A stretch of 64,000 bases of DNA, taken from the NCBI RefSeq assembly GCF_019649055.1, contig NW_026570223.1:2170001-2234000 (forward strand), in the 5' to 3' direction. The translations under genes and the position numbers were made by a program. Below, one piece after another: positions 37,101-47,248 of this stretch. The first letter of the stretch is position 1. Each line of letters starts with the position of its first letter. Source of the DNA: Paramacrobiotus metropolitanus. Taxonomy: Eukaryota; Tardigrada; Eutardigrada; Parachela; Macrobiotidae. The notes under the pieces were generated by a model. It saw only the letters and a program-made list of their open reading frames with translations. It ran no database searches and was not told where the DNA came from.

Positions 37101-40100
37101 TTGGCAGCGACCATTAGGATTGGAAATCAGTATTGAACGACTGAAAAATAGCAAATGGCAAATCAATAGGCACTTACGCATGTCTACATCGCAAAAGATT
37201 TTGGAAATAAACTGTTTCTCACGATTCAATGAACATGCAGTGTCTATGAGAAATAACTTCGCAACCGTCCACTGCCGTGCGCTTGTTTACTACATGTTAA
37301 TTTGAGTCTTTTTCGATTTAATTAAAGTGCAGAGACGCTAACAACAAAAATCTGAAATAAAACAGCGCGAATAACTATAAACATGTTACAATGGACTTCA
37401 AAATTTTGTTACACTCACAAAACGCGCGCAACCAGCTATTTACCTGTACTCAATCAGCCAAATTCCGGGCTGGCCATCGGCCTGTTGAGTTCAAACACTT
37501 GCACCTCACGCATTTCCCAACAAAAACCATCCACCATATCTCAAACGAAAGAGAAAAAATTTTTATGAATTTTGATACCAAACAAGTTAGCTTTTATGGG
37601 ATCTGACAGAAAATCGACGCATCTAAAGTTTCTCGTAGACAAAGCATAGCATTTGAATCCACGGTTTGGTTTCAGTTTTCACACAGAAAACGTATGCTCT
37701 GTCTACGAGAAACTTTAGATGCGTCGGTTTTCTGTCAGATCCCATAAAAACTAACTTGTTTCGTATCAAAATTCATAAAATTTTTTTCTCTTTCGTTTGA
37801 GATATCGGTGGATGGTTTTCGTTGGAAAATGCGCAAACAGCAAGTGTTCAATTACTGCGCGTTTCCAGTTTATTGGTCATTTGGTCTTGGCCATTTATTT
37901 CTATTGGTCATTCGGTCCCGGACCGAATGTAACAAAATTTTGAAGTCCATTGTAAGGTGCACATTTCAAAGTACTCTTACACATTGTAGATTAGTATTAA
38001 CTTTAATTTACAGTACAGGCAAATTCATTAGCGCATCACGAAGATCGTTGCAACTTGCCACTACTGATATTAAAACCCGATATGCAACCGCCACATTGTC
38101 AACATCCACGATGACGCCGCAGATCATGATAAACAAAATTTGTATGTGATAAATCGCAGCGGAATTGAATCTCACGGAATTACCGAAATTATTCTCAATT
38201 TGATAGTGACGCACAGTCCTAACCGTCGCTGTGCATTGTCATCCAGCGGCCAACCCTAACGAGAGCCGGTCTTCATTTCCGGTTAGCCGGTGCGGGCGCG
38301 CGCTCATCCCACAGTTGGTATGGCTGACGGTAATTAGCCCCAGCCGGAGAGCTGCCTCTGTGCGCCTATCGTACTCTACGTTGACAGGCCCGTCACACTC
38401 GGATAATATAGTATAAAAGAAATTTGTCATTTCTTGGTAAATATGCCAATCAATTCCATGATTAATAGGGTTTTTTTACAAGAGGCGCTTTCATTAAGAA
38501 TGTGCCGTTCTGCGGTTTCATTATGCGAAGATAGCATCTTAAGTAGGCAGCATATTCTTTTAGTGGAGATGCAGTCCATCACTTGAACAAATATATCGTT
38601 AGAACTGTCTGTCTGCGTTGCGTTATGCAAATATTAAAGATGGCAATCAATATTGCGATCGGATGCGAAGCGCACTTTAGAATTCCTGATGATCGGGATG
38701 GCAGATGTGCGTGCAACTGGTCATTTAAGTTATTAGTTAATGCGCGCATTATGCGCTATTTGAAATCGGATTTGGATACCTAAATATAATATTACATGAA
38801 AAAGCCATAAGCGCGCTTTTTGCCACACCTGGATTAAAAATGATTATATTTTTAATCAAAAAAGTGCCCTCCGTACACGTTGAATTATCTTATTAAATGC
38901 TTACGCGTCAGAAACGTTCGAAAAGAAGATTTAAAGTAGAAGAAAATTTCCCTACAAAATATAATCACGTCATCTCCGACCTATCAACTTTAGCGTAAAA
39001 ATAGGATGTACTCATAATGCTGAAGAACATTTATGCAGATGGTATCTGCTGGTAAAGTGTAATCGCATTAACTTGTAAGATAGGAAAATCTGTCCTGACG
39101 TAGACCACAGATCTGTGAACTTTTTTTGAATGCAATAATCATTCAGTGCAAATATTTTGCGAAGGTAATTAAACCTCATAGAATGTTTTTCAAAGATAAA
39201 TTTCCTGACATCCTAAGATAAATTTGAAGGATATTCATCCACTTTTTTCTTCGGGGACTGATTTGTGTGTCAATATAACCGCCCTGTTTACACTGGCATA
39301 TTGCGAAAATGCACTGCTTGACTCGTGCGTAGACACTCTCACAAAACGAAAATGCAGGTATCGATTTTCGCTTCTAGCCGTATACGTATGTTTCCATCAA
39401 AAACAAAACGTATGCACGTCGAGTCATATAAAAGGGAAGAATTTCAGGCCGGGAACATGTGCGTAATTACTGCTATTCATTCACAACGAAAGCCATACGG
39501 GCGGCGTCCTGTGAGAAAGTAGCGCATTATTTAACCGTCAGAGCTCGGAACATGCAACAGCATTGTATTATTTTGTGCTTACGTCAGCTTACAAGCGGAT
39601 AACATGGGATTACTTTTTACAAGCCTTAAAACTTCATTTACAAGTTAGGGACGAGTCTTTGACGACACCTACTTACGTAATTACAATAAGCATTTGGTCG
39701 TTAAGCTATTACGATATAACTATAGATACGCAATTTTCTCAAACCAAACTTGTGTTGCATATTTGTTGTACAAATTAATCCATGCCAGCAGCACATTCTT
39801 TAATAAACAAAGCACACACATATTATTGTATAACACACTGAAGTATGTACTATGTATTGCACAACGCTAAAATTGTGGCAGTTTTTGTTACTTTGAAATA
39901 GTTAATTTTATTATACGTCAAATTTTATACTGTATTAATCCTAATTCGGTGCAACTGTTTACGAGCACGCGCTGCGAATTGTTTACTGAATTGGATTAAA
40001 CAGTTAATGGTATACAAAAACTTCTTCGGTTGAACGAGTGTATAAACGTCTCTTACCTGTACAGAGGAGAGTAAAAGGGCAAATATCCAGATGGATACAA

Positions 40101-40737
40101 CGACAAATTTGCCTTTCCGCTTGGTTAACCGCGCCTTAAGTGGCCGTGTGACGAACAGGTATCTATCCACCCCGATGGCCACCAGTGTATACACCGACGT
40201 CAGAACGGAGGATAATTGCAAGAACAAGACAATCGGACACAAGGGATCCGGGAACTGCCAGTGATGTTTGACCACTTGGGACATGGTGAAGGGCATGCAG
40301 AATACGGCCAGGACAATATCCGAGAACGCTAGATTCACCAGAAAAATGGACAGATCCGATTTCCATCGCCGACCAAACAAAAACACCAGAATCACACTGA
40401 GATTGCCGGTTAAGGCCACGGCGATGGCCGCACCGTACAGTATATTGAGGAAGGTCTGCTCGGCGGGGGACATTTCCAACGGCGGCTGATTCTCCGTGGT
40501 GAGATTCTGAAAATGTTTATACTGCTCCAAGAACTGTTCAAAATCAAAGAGCGGCTCATTGGCATTGACATTTGGCGCTTGATTCGCCAGCATACTGCGC
40601 AGAAAGGCCTGCAGATCCAGCTGATCCGGGTCGGCATCGGCATCACCAGCGGGCGGCTGCAACAACTGTAGCTCATTGTCCAGCGCCGTCTTGCCCGCGC
40701 CCGTGGAGTAAACATCGTGATCCAGTTCGAAATTCAT
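28113..40737 (-). CDS. Rhodopsin-class neuropeptide G-protein-coupled receptor
   Basis: Four minus-strand exons join in phase 0: 40737-40057, 34542-34273, 30440-30219, 28496-28113 (518 aa). A peptide receptor of the plasma membrane. The N-terminus (1-95) is long and acidic with a sequon at N78. TM1 starts near 97 (GN in ALTGNLSV), TM2 has LAFSD, TM3 starts at C167 and ends with D191-R-Y, and ECL2 supplies C233 and C246 before EAWPSEEYRKMYT. TM5 is followed by LWLRTPPGE, TM6 by FAICWFPLH, TM7 by NPLIYSFMNQNFR; the tail is Ser/Arg-rich. The E-x-WP...RK-x-YT and TPPGE signatures recall RYamide, leucokinin and NPY-like receptors; I cannot name the ligand. The ATG at 40737 is the first after an in-frame stop. 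Introns are 5.5, 3.8 and 1.7 kb, far above the local norm, and they contain mobile elements and a decayed gene. Confidence 0.9.
32068..33140 (-). pseudogene. Decayed multi-exon gene nested in the receptor intron, family unknown
   Basis: Within receptor intron 2, on the same strand, four exon-like tracts bounded by splice-like sites appear: 33140-32995 (reads LSALRPSLLARAPRF, then YLASLEDEKDEEVFLAKPAM), about 32841-32676 (VNPILDDIVATTDDAELLK), 32366-32249 (LTEEQKKLRG, then MMQIVQLDCIGAIK) and 32174-32068 (HLDGLRYKVASGDRLYRTM, ending in a stop). Coding-like composition shifts frame inside the second tract (near 32785) and the third (near 32295), so no single frame spans either. This is why I call it a pseudogene and not a nested gene. 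I do not recognise the family. If the apparent frameshifts are sequencing errors it could be a live gene. Confidence 0.4.
33976..34152. mobile_element. Short DNA-transposon remnant (MITE) with TA target duplication
   Basis: A 177-bp segment begins CAGTGAAACCTG and ends with the inverted copy CAGGTTTCACTG, flanked on both sides by TA. The inside repeats a tacatacacctgg-like unit. Terminal CAGTG and TA duplication are typical of the Tc1/mariner-pogo superfamily. It has no coding capacity and lies in receptor intron 2. The element at 44584-44759 shares its end sequence and length. Confidence 0.75.
37389..37952. mobile_element. Foldback MITE with about 260-bp inverted arms, TA flanked
   Basis: The left arm (37389 to about 37647) and right arm (about 37692 to 37952) are inverted copies of each other with about 80-90% match, separated by a loop of about 45 bases. 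Ends read CAATGGACTTCAAAATTTTG and its complement, flanked by TA on both sides. The inner 50 bases of the arms (around tttctcgtagac) are almost perfect. A small duplication (attggtcatttggtc-like, twice) sits in the right arm only. It lies in receptor intron 1, so the pre-mRNA would form a very long hairpin. No transposase is encoded. Confidence 0.85.
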
Positions 40738-42066
40738 GTTGGGGTCGGAGGATCCGTGTGCGAGAGAGAGAGAAGTGTACACCAACTAGTTGTTGTGGGG
40801 AATGTGTGTCAACATTTGAACGGGGCAAATTGGGGGATGGGAAGGGTGCGATCAAATGTCGCCGTTGAGACACACCAGCCGCTTGTTCATCCTCACTCGA
40901 CAAACACGTATACACATGCTCACCATCACATATACACAACGCGGCGGCACTAACCCAGCTGCTGGCGGAGGAATGGCTCTTAGGAAATCAAAATGCGCTG
41001 AGGTTGTGTATTTATTTTAAGCGGTTAAGGTTACCACTTTGCCGAATGGTCATATATTCCCGTGGCTGCTATAGCAAGTATGTGATCCAGCAAATATCAA
41101 ACTAACAACGCCGGCTAACTCAGGGATTTTATCGAGCTGGTTTACCGCTGAAGCGGTATCCAGCCTGCCGGGCCCACCCACCGCCGTATCGTATTGGTTG
41201 GCTGCGCAGTAGCGTCAAACGGTGCTCCGCTTCGTGAGTCTTGAGTTTTCTAGAACAACGAAAGCATAATTCATGGAAAACTAATGCTAATTTTTTAAAA
41301 ATGACATTGAACGTATCGGTAACCGGCAAGTAAATATAACTAAGTAGGAAAAGGTCACTAAAAGCCGCAACAACTACGTGCCTCCTCTAGTACGTAATTG
41401 GTCGCATGAATTTTGCAGCAATCCCTGAAGGATTATTATTGACACACGGCTGACCCTTACCGGACAATTAAGTCTGGTTAATGTGTGCATACTAAATGTA
41501 CCCCATTTTCAGCAATATTTCCCAGGAGTGAGCAGCGTAATGCTTTTTCTCCGTAAAAGCACCCTAATGAGAGAGAGGATCATATGACAAAATGCAAGCA
41601 CAATACAGTTACGTTTTTGCATATTTAAACTGCTTGTGGAGGACATTCGTAACGTCTAACCGGAAGCACGGGAGTCCCATTGTGCAGCTGAAGCCGTTAA
41701 TTGCGAATTAGGCCACTGTGACTCCACTTACGAAATTGGTGGCATTTCCTGTACTGATAAACATTAAAGGGAAAAACTGAGCTGCAATTTACGTAAATTA
41801 CGTTTTTTCTTTGGAATCTTGCATGCGGAATGAGCTTCCATTATATAACAGTTCGAACAAGTATAAATCACCTAACATGATAAACGCCTGCGTCGTGCAA
41901 TTTGGGAATTTCACCGTACCAGAATCATTCATTTAAACATCTAAACGGCATACACGATGCACAAAATGTACAGGAAGCTTTTTCAAACATGCAATGTAAA
42001 TTAGCCAGCAAAGTTTCCTGTTACCACAATTTTACCGGAATAGCAACAAAAATCACTTGGAAAATT
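40738..42066. other. Upstream region of the receptor gene and 3' flank of FPGS
   Basis: A 1.3-kb gap between the receptor start and the FPGS stop, both on the minus strand. A GA run lies at about 40761-40772 and an ACA-rich tract at about 40900-40945, in the likely receptor 5' UTR. Open frames here are antisense shadows of the receptor exon or lack features. Confidence 0.45.
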
Positions 42067-45000
42067 CTACAGTGTATTGTGCAACGACGGATCCAACACG
42101 GTCAATACTGCGCCGACCAAGTGCAGACTTCCGGTAACCAGCACCCCCACATGCTCATCATCACCATGCGCCTGTCCTTCAATCCAACTCAGCGCATCCG
42201 CTACCGTCGCAAAACACTGGCTACATCGCTCATCCGACAGCGATTTCCATACAGATTCATGCAAAGAACATCGGGCCATCTGGTGGTCGCGATTAACTGT
42301 GAAGTTGAGCAGATCTCCTGCTCCCGCACTTCCGCCCAGAATATTCGGACAGAAGAGCGCCGCGTCAAAGCCGCAGCTTACCAGCGGACGTAGCAGATCT
42401 TCCGGTTTACGATCCGCTGTGGAATTAAATATCAGGAATTTCCGTGCACTTGTCTGTGTTTCTTGAACTTTCTTAAACCACTGTGCACAATACTCCACAC
42501 TGTCTTTCGTATGGGCTCCATCCAGATAATACTGAACATTATTTCGCCGTATAGTTTGAAATCTTCCCGGCCAGACACAACTTTCTAATGCATTCACCAA
42601 TATACTTGATAACTTGTATCCTTCCAGAACGTCGGGAATTTTCGCAGGTTTTTCCAATTTCGAAATGCTCACACTTCCTACAGGTTTCTCTATTTCCGCT
42701 GATTCCGCACTTTGCTTTTCGATTTCACTGTTTTCTTTACAGAGACAGACGTTTTCCTCATCGGAATCCCAGTTTTCCAGTGTCTCATTGACACTGTCAG
42801 TCTTCCTCATCAACCAGAGCTTGACCAGCTGCAGCGCCAGCGATGCATTCAGGCTTTGTATGGCGCCTTCAATTCCGAGATGGATCGGGCCTGATGGACA
42901 GCCGTAAGCCGACAGATCCGGCGACACAGACAGCGCGGCACCAATTTCCGCTGCCCGTCCCTGCAGTACTGCCATGGCTTCGGGAGGCTGTGTAACCGTG
43001 ACAGCCGGGCAATTTCGCTTAAAGATGCCCGCTTTATGCCAGGCGATTTCCGCTAATGTGTTCCCCAGAATGGGCATGTGGTCATAACCCAGGGAGGTCA
43101 CCCCGCAGACGACGGGATTACGGATCACGTTTGTGCAGTCGTAAGCGCCGCCGATCCCGACTTCCATTACCGCCACTTCGATCTGCAACGAACGGAAATT
43201 CCTGTAGAGAATCTCGTCAAATGAGAAAGCCGATCTGTTTCATTACAGCAAATATCAATACAGTGAATTTACTAAAATAAACGCCGACCAATATTACGAA
43301 AGCGAAGTAATTCTATCGTTTCCACCTACGGGAAAACTAATAAGGACCTGTTTATAACCTGGCGCCTGTCTCTGCTGCCTTTTAAATGACGTGCATAAGA
43401 AGTGGTTCTCTTTCAATTGTTGGTGCTTATTAATTGCATTAGCGCTCGTATGCGTTAGTAAATTAATCTGCAACATCATCGGCGTTGCTCTTTCCTAACT
43501 GAAATTCTACTGGGAATGCACAAATGTTTCACGTGCCATAATATTGCCGTTTACGTATTAGCATTAATATCTAAAGAATGAGAGCGTCATCAACATTAAG
43601 CAGCTCTCCACAGAAACGTCGTCGACAGTTTCGTGTACATTACTCTGCAGATACGACGCACTTCCGCGTGCTTCTATGCGCAGCGTCAAGTCGGAAGCGA
43701 AGAACATTAGTGCCATATCACAGTATGACCTATCGCGTAAGCAATGTTGTTCCCATGATGAGCAGGGAACAAAGAAACCTCTTCACAAAATGCGAGGATG
43801 GACGCCGCCTTGGGCAAGGTTGAATAACTACAGTCTACAGATATGTTATGCACAATTGTGCCACCTGTTGAATCGTAATTTGCTCGCAAGTACTTGTTGT
43901 TACGAAAGTTCGATAAGAAAGTGCGCTCGCTATATAAATACAACAGACCGGCCTGTCGGCACCATCTCGTAAACATTAAAGTTGTTCCAAAAATTACTAA
44001 ATGTATGTGAATCACCGGTGACAGTGATTACAAAACTAACAACGAACTGCACAGTAACTTTTCACGGAAATCGATGTTTACGGCCGTTTTTTCCCAGCCG
44101 ACCAATACTGGAAAACCTCGTTTCTCCTGTTTTATGGTTTAACAATATAAAATGAAAATGTACAGCAGTATACATTAGCAGTTTTCATTAAGTGACTCTT
44201 ATTATTATCATTGCAGTCATAAAAAAAAAGAGGTAAAAAACCGTAGAATAAAATAAAGGATACGTACAAAACAAAATGCAATAAGAAACAAAACAAAATG
44301 CATCATAACATAAATACTACTGTAGGCTCGGGGAAAAAAGAAACAGACATGGAACCGCTGCAATTTTAAGATTAAGAATGTGGTCTCAGTGTTGCCTGTT
44401 GGACAGACAAAATATACGAGCGCAATACAGTAAAAAATACTGCTTGGTGTGAAAAGATCGGTTCTGATAAAATAAAGCGATGCGATTCGAAGATAACTTT
44501 TGATAATCAAACCTTATGACCGCTCGTTCCGAAGATATCTATTAGGTACATAAAAAATTTGCAAGGAAAAACTGACAAAACTACAGTAAAACCTGTGTAA
44601 TTTGAACACCTGCGGTTCCTTCAAAAGCGTTCAATGTAAGCATCTGTTCAATATTCGCAGTAGCATTCGTAGTCTAAAAAACGCTGCCGTTCCTTGCCGA
44701 GCGTTCAAAATTTGCGGGTGTTCAGTATTCGCAGTTGTTCAATCTCACAGAGTTTACTGTATAAGATATTGAACGAAAAAAATAAAAAAAAAACCCAACA
44801 GGGCAACTTGAAAAATAAAAGGTTAAGAAAACATTTTTAAATTGTGTGGTCGTATGCATTTCGAAAAGATTTCATACCTTTTCTTTCAAGAAGACGTAGA
44901 AACACATAACCGTCAAGAACTTGAAATACGGTGGCATCTCGTCCGGTTGGCAGGCGCGAATCAACCGTCCATAGACTTCCCAAAAGTACTGCGTAAACAG

Positions 45001-45391
45001 TTCCTCCGAGATGGGCCGGCCATTAATCCGGATCCGCTCGCGGACCGCCACTAAATGCGGCGAACTGTAGAAGCCTGTTTTATAGCCGAGATGCCGTAGG
45101 AGACTCTCGGTGAAGGCACACGTCGAGCCCTTCCCTTTCGTCCCGCTAATGTGTATCACATTCAACCTGTCCAGATCGGAAGGCTACAACCAGTGGGCTA
45201 ACGATAATTTTCCAAGCGAAATCATACAAGATAAGTGCTGCATATCTGCGTAAACTTACTTCAACATCGAGATACCGCAGCAGGTTCTCCATCCATTTGA
45301 TATTGTTGGCCGCGTTGCGACTGCGTTCGCGGCGGGCTTTTTCCAGCACCTGCGCATTGCTTTGTAAGGTGTTCAAGGCGGCGATCGCCTC
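42067..45391 (-). CDS. FPGS: Folylpolyglutamate synthase (5' exon unresolved)
   Basis: Three minus-strand exons join in phase 0: 45391-45260, 45183-44878, 43182-42067 (517 aa seen). The enzyme adds glutamates to folates, which retains them in cytosol and mitochondria. Matches to animal FPGS: LNTLQSNA; the ATP-binding P-loop SGTKGKGST; YKTGFYSSPHLVAVRERIRI; MPPYFKFLTVM; VMEVGIGGAYDCTN; then YLDGAHTKDS (the D-GAHT block) and the C-terminal VLVTGSLHLVGAVL. The coding start is not visible: 45391 follows a splice acceptor. A short upstream piece reading ELAYE ends on a good donor at 45730 and continues the homology into EAIAALNTLQ, but has a stop three codons before it; an ATG at about 45754 could also be spliced straight to 45391. 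Intron 3 (43183-44877) holds a MITE. Confidence 0.92.
44584..44759. mobile_element. Second short DNA-transposon remnant (MITE), TA flanked
   Basis: A 176-bp segment begins CAGTAAAACCTGTG and ends with an imperfect inverted copy (CACAGAGTTTACTG), flanked by TA on both sides. Its first 13 bases match those of the element at 33976 at 12 positions and the lengths differ by one base, which suggests one family. The inside repeats gttcaat/tgttca-like units. It is non-coding and lies in the FPGS intron. Confidence 0.65.
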
Positions 45392-47248
45392 CTACATAGA
45401 ACACCATAATGGATGATGAAATGCTCATGACCAATGGTCAAGATGAAGAGATTTTCCGCACCTGGTATGTCTTAGCCGTGGGCATGTCGAAGGCCGCTGT
45501 TTGTAAATTCCGCACCCTGAATGATAAATTCGATAAAATACTGTATAGAGAATTTCTATCCGGATGCCCGGCGTGGTTAAGAAGACGGAATAAGCAGTTG
45601 TGCGCCATTTATATGACTGGAAATGCTCCAATGAATGTTGAATATCACATGGCGACTTTTGGCAATCAGTTAAAGAAAACGTAATCAATGGCAAAATCGC
45701 GGGTTGCAAAGTTGAATGAGTACGTACCTCGTACGCTAGCTCCACCAGTCACCATGTGCTGTTCAATAGTAGTCAGCAGAAGAAAAATGAGAAAACTGGT
45801 TCAGTTTAATTCCCGCAGGCATACTGCATAGTGCATTATTGTTTTTCGATTAAGTTTACTCATTGCCATTGGAATTCTTAAATAGCCAGCACTACAAAGA
45901 AACATTTACACAAGAATAGCGCTAATAATTTTCTGTAACGATATTTGGTAGGCTAATAAGGCATTAATCCTGCACTGTGCGATGTGCACTCACTGCAGTG
46001 AGGCCTCCATTCAGTAAGATGTACTTAATCGTACAAAAATAAGAATAAAACATTCTACGAGTATAATTTGGAATTACTTATCATTTTTCATAATAATTAT
46101 AAGCACTTCTAAATAGTATGTATCAAAAAGTGGCTTAAAATAAGACTAATGTAGTTGTACATATCGTATGTATTTATGGATTCCTGTGTCCAGATTTTTT
46201 CATCTTTCGTTCACCGGCGTATTAGCTAAACCGTAGCAAACATTTCCGGTCTGGAACACATTCGATTTAGCTACAGAGCAGTAGGAATTCAGAAATAAAA
46301 TTGTGACAACCATAACAAGATACAAATGTATGCAATAAGTTTTTGAAATACAGCAATGCACCACTGTTGGTTTGATAAAACTTACGTTAATAACTCACAG
46401 TAGTCAAATTACGGCATACAAAGTAGGGAAAGAACCGGCAGCCGATTGATTTCCGGTTGGCGCTAACAGGAGCACAGCCGAATTGTACCCATTAGCCTGC
46501 CATCGATTGCGCTTCCGCCAGCCTGCCAGTGCCAGGCAAGCCGGAGCTGCTATCGCGTAAGATACGAAATGTCACGATTAGTCGATTTTTTTTTTTTTTA
46601 TTTATGAAAGCTTTTATACATTATCATCGAGTCACAGCGTGCAATTTTAGGATAGCAAATACAGAACAACTGAATCAGATGGAATTCGATAACACATTTC
46701 GTCTAACAGTTGCCACCTTCAAAATATTTAGCGCTAACAATCCACAATAACAGCTCCCGCAGCTTTAAAAACTGAAAACGATGGCTTACTATCTGCGGTA
46801 CAAGAAGACGTACGCGACTTAATGTAAAGAAAATGAGACGCTGTTCGAGTGCACTATATGGAGAAGCTTACGATTAATACTATAAAATAGGAGAAACAGA
46901 ACCAAGGAAAATTTCAGAATAGCTGGGTAAACGTGTGCCCCAGGAAATCCGCGACGAAGCCATTCTTTTCACTTGTTGGCGCTGGTGTACTTGGTGACAG
47001 CTTTGGTTCCTTCCGATTAGTCGATTACGTGATATGTTTAATTTACGCTGTGACGACAGGGTCTACGCTGTTTTTCGTGCACGTGAATTTCTTTCACAGC
47101 TTGAGCGCGATGCCAATTTAGATGTCATCGTTTTCTTTTACGAGTTTGCATTTTCTCTTTATCCAGTTGGGTTGTCCGTAATTCACCATGGATCCGTAGT
47201 TAGAAGTGAGGGATTTCTGTTCGTCATATTTTCTTCGTCTACGGAGAC
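45392..47248. other. Divergent region between FPGS and MAP2K7
   Basis: This 1.86-kb region should hold the missing FPGS 5' exon and both promoters. A GC-richer patch with CpG and CCAG repeats lies at about 46435-46555 and is a plausible promoter for FPGS. A 13-base T run lies at about 46586-46598. A plus-strand open frame at 45409-45684 (91 codons) has no recognised family and is not called. Confidence 0.4.

Noticed and set aside
40738-40785. Longer N-terminus for the receptor
   Set aside because: The extension has no ATG before an in-frame stop, so the start is placed at 40737.
45409-45684. Plus-strand open frame of 91 codons upstream of FPGS
   Set aside because: It starts with an ATG and has reasonable composition, but the other strand is equally open, there is no family motif, and it lies where the FPGS first intron should be.
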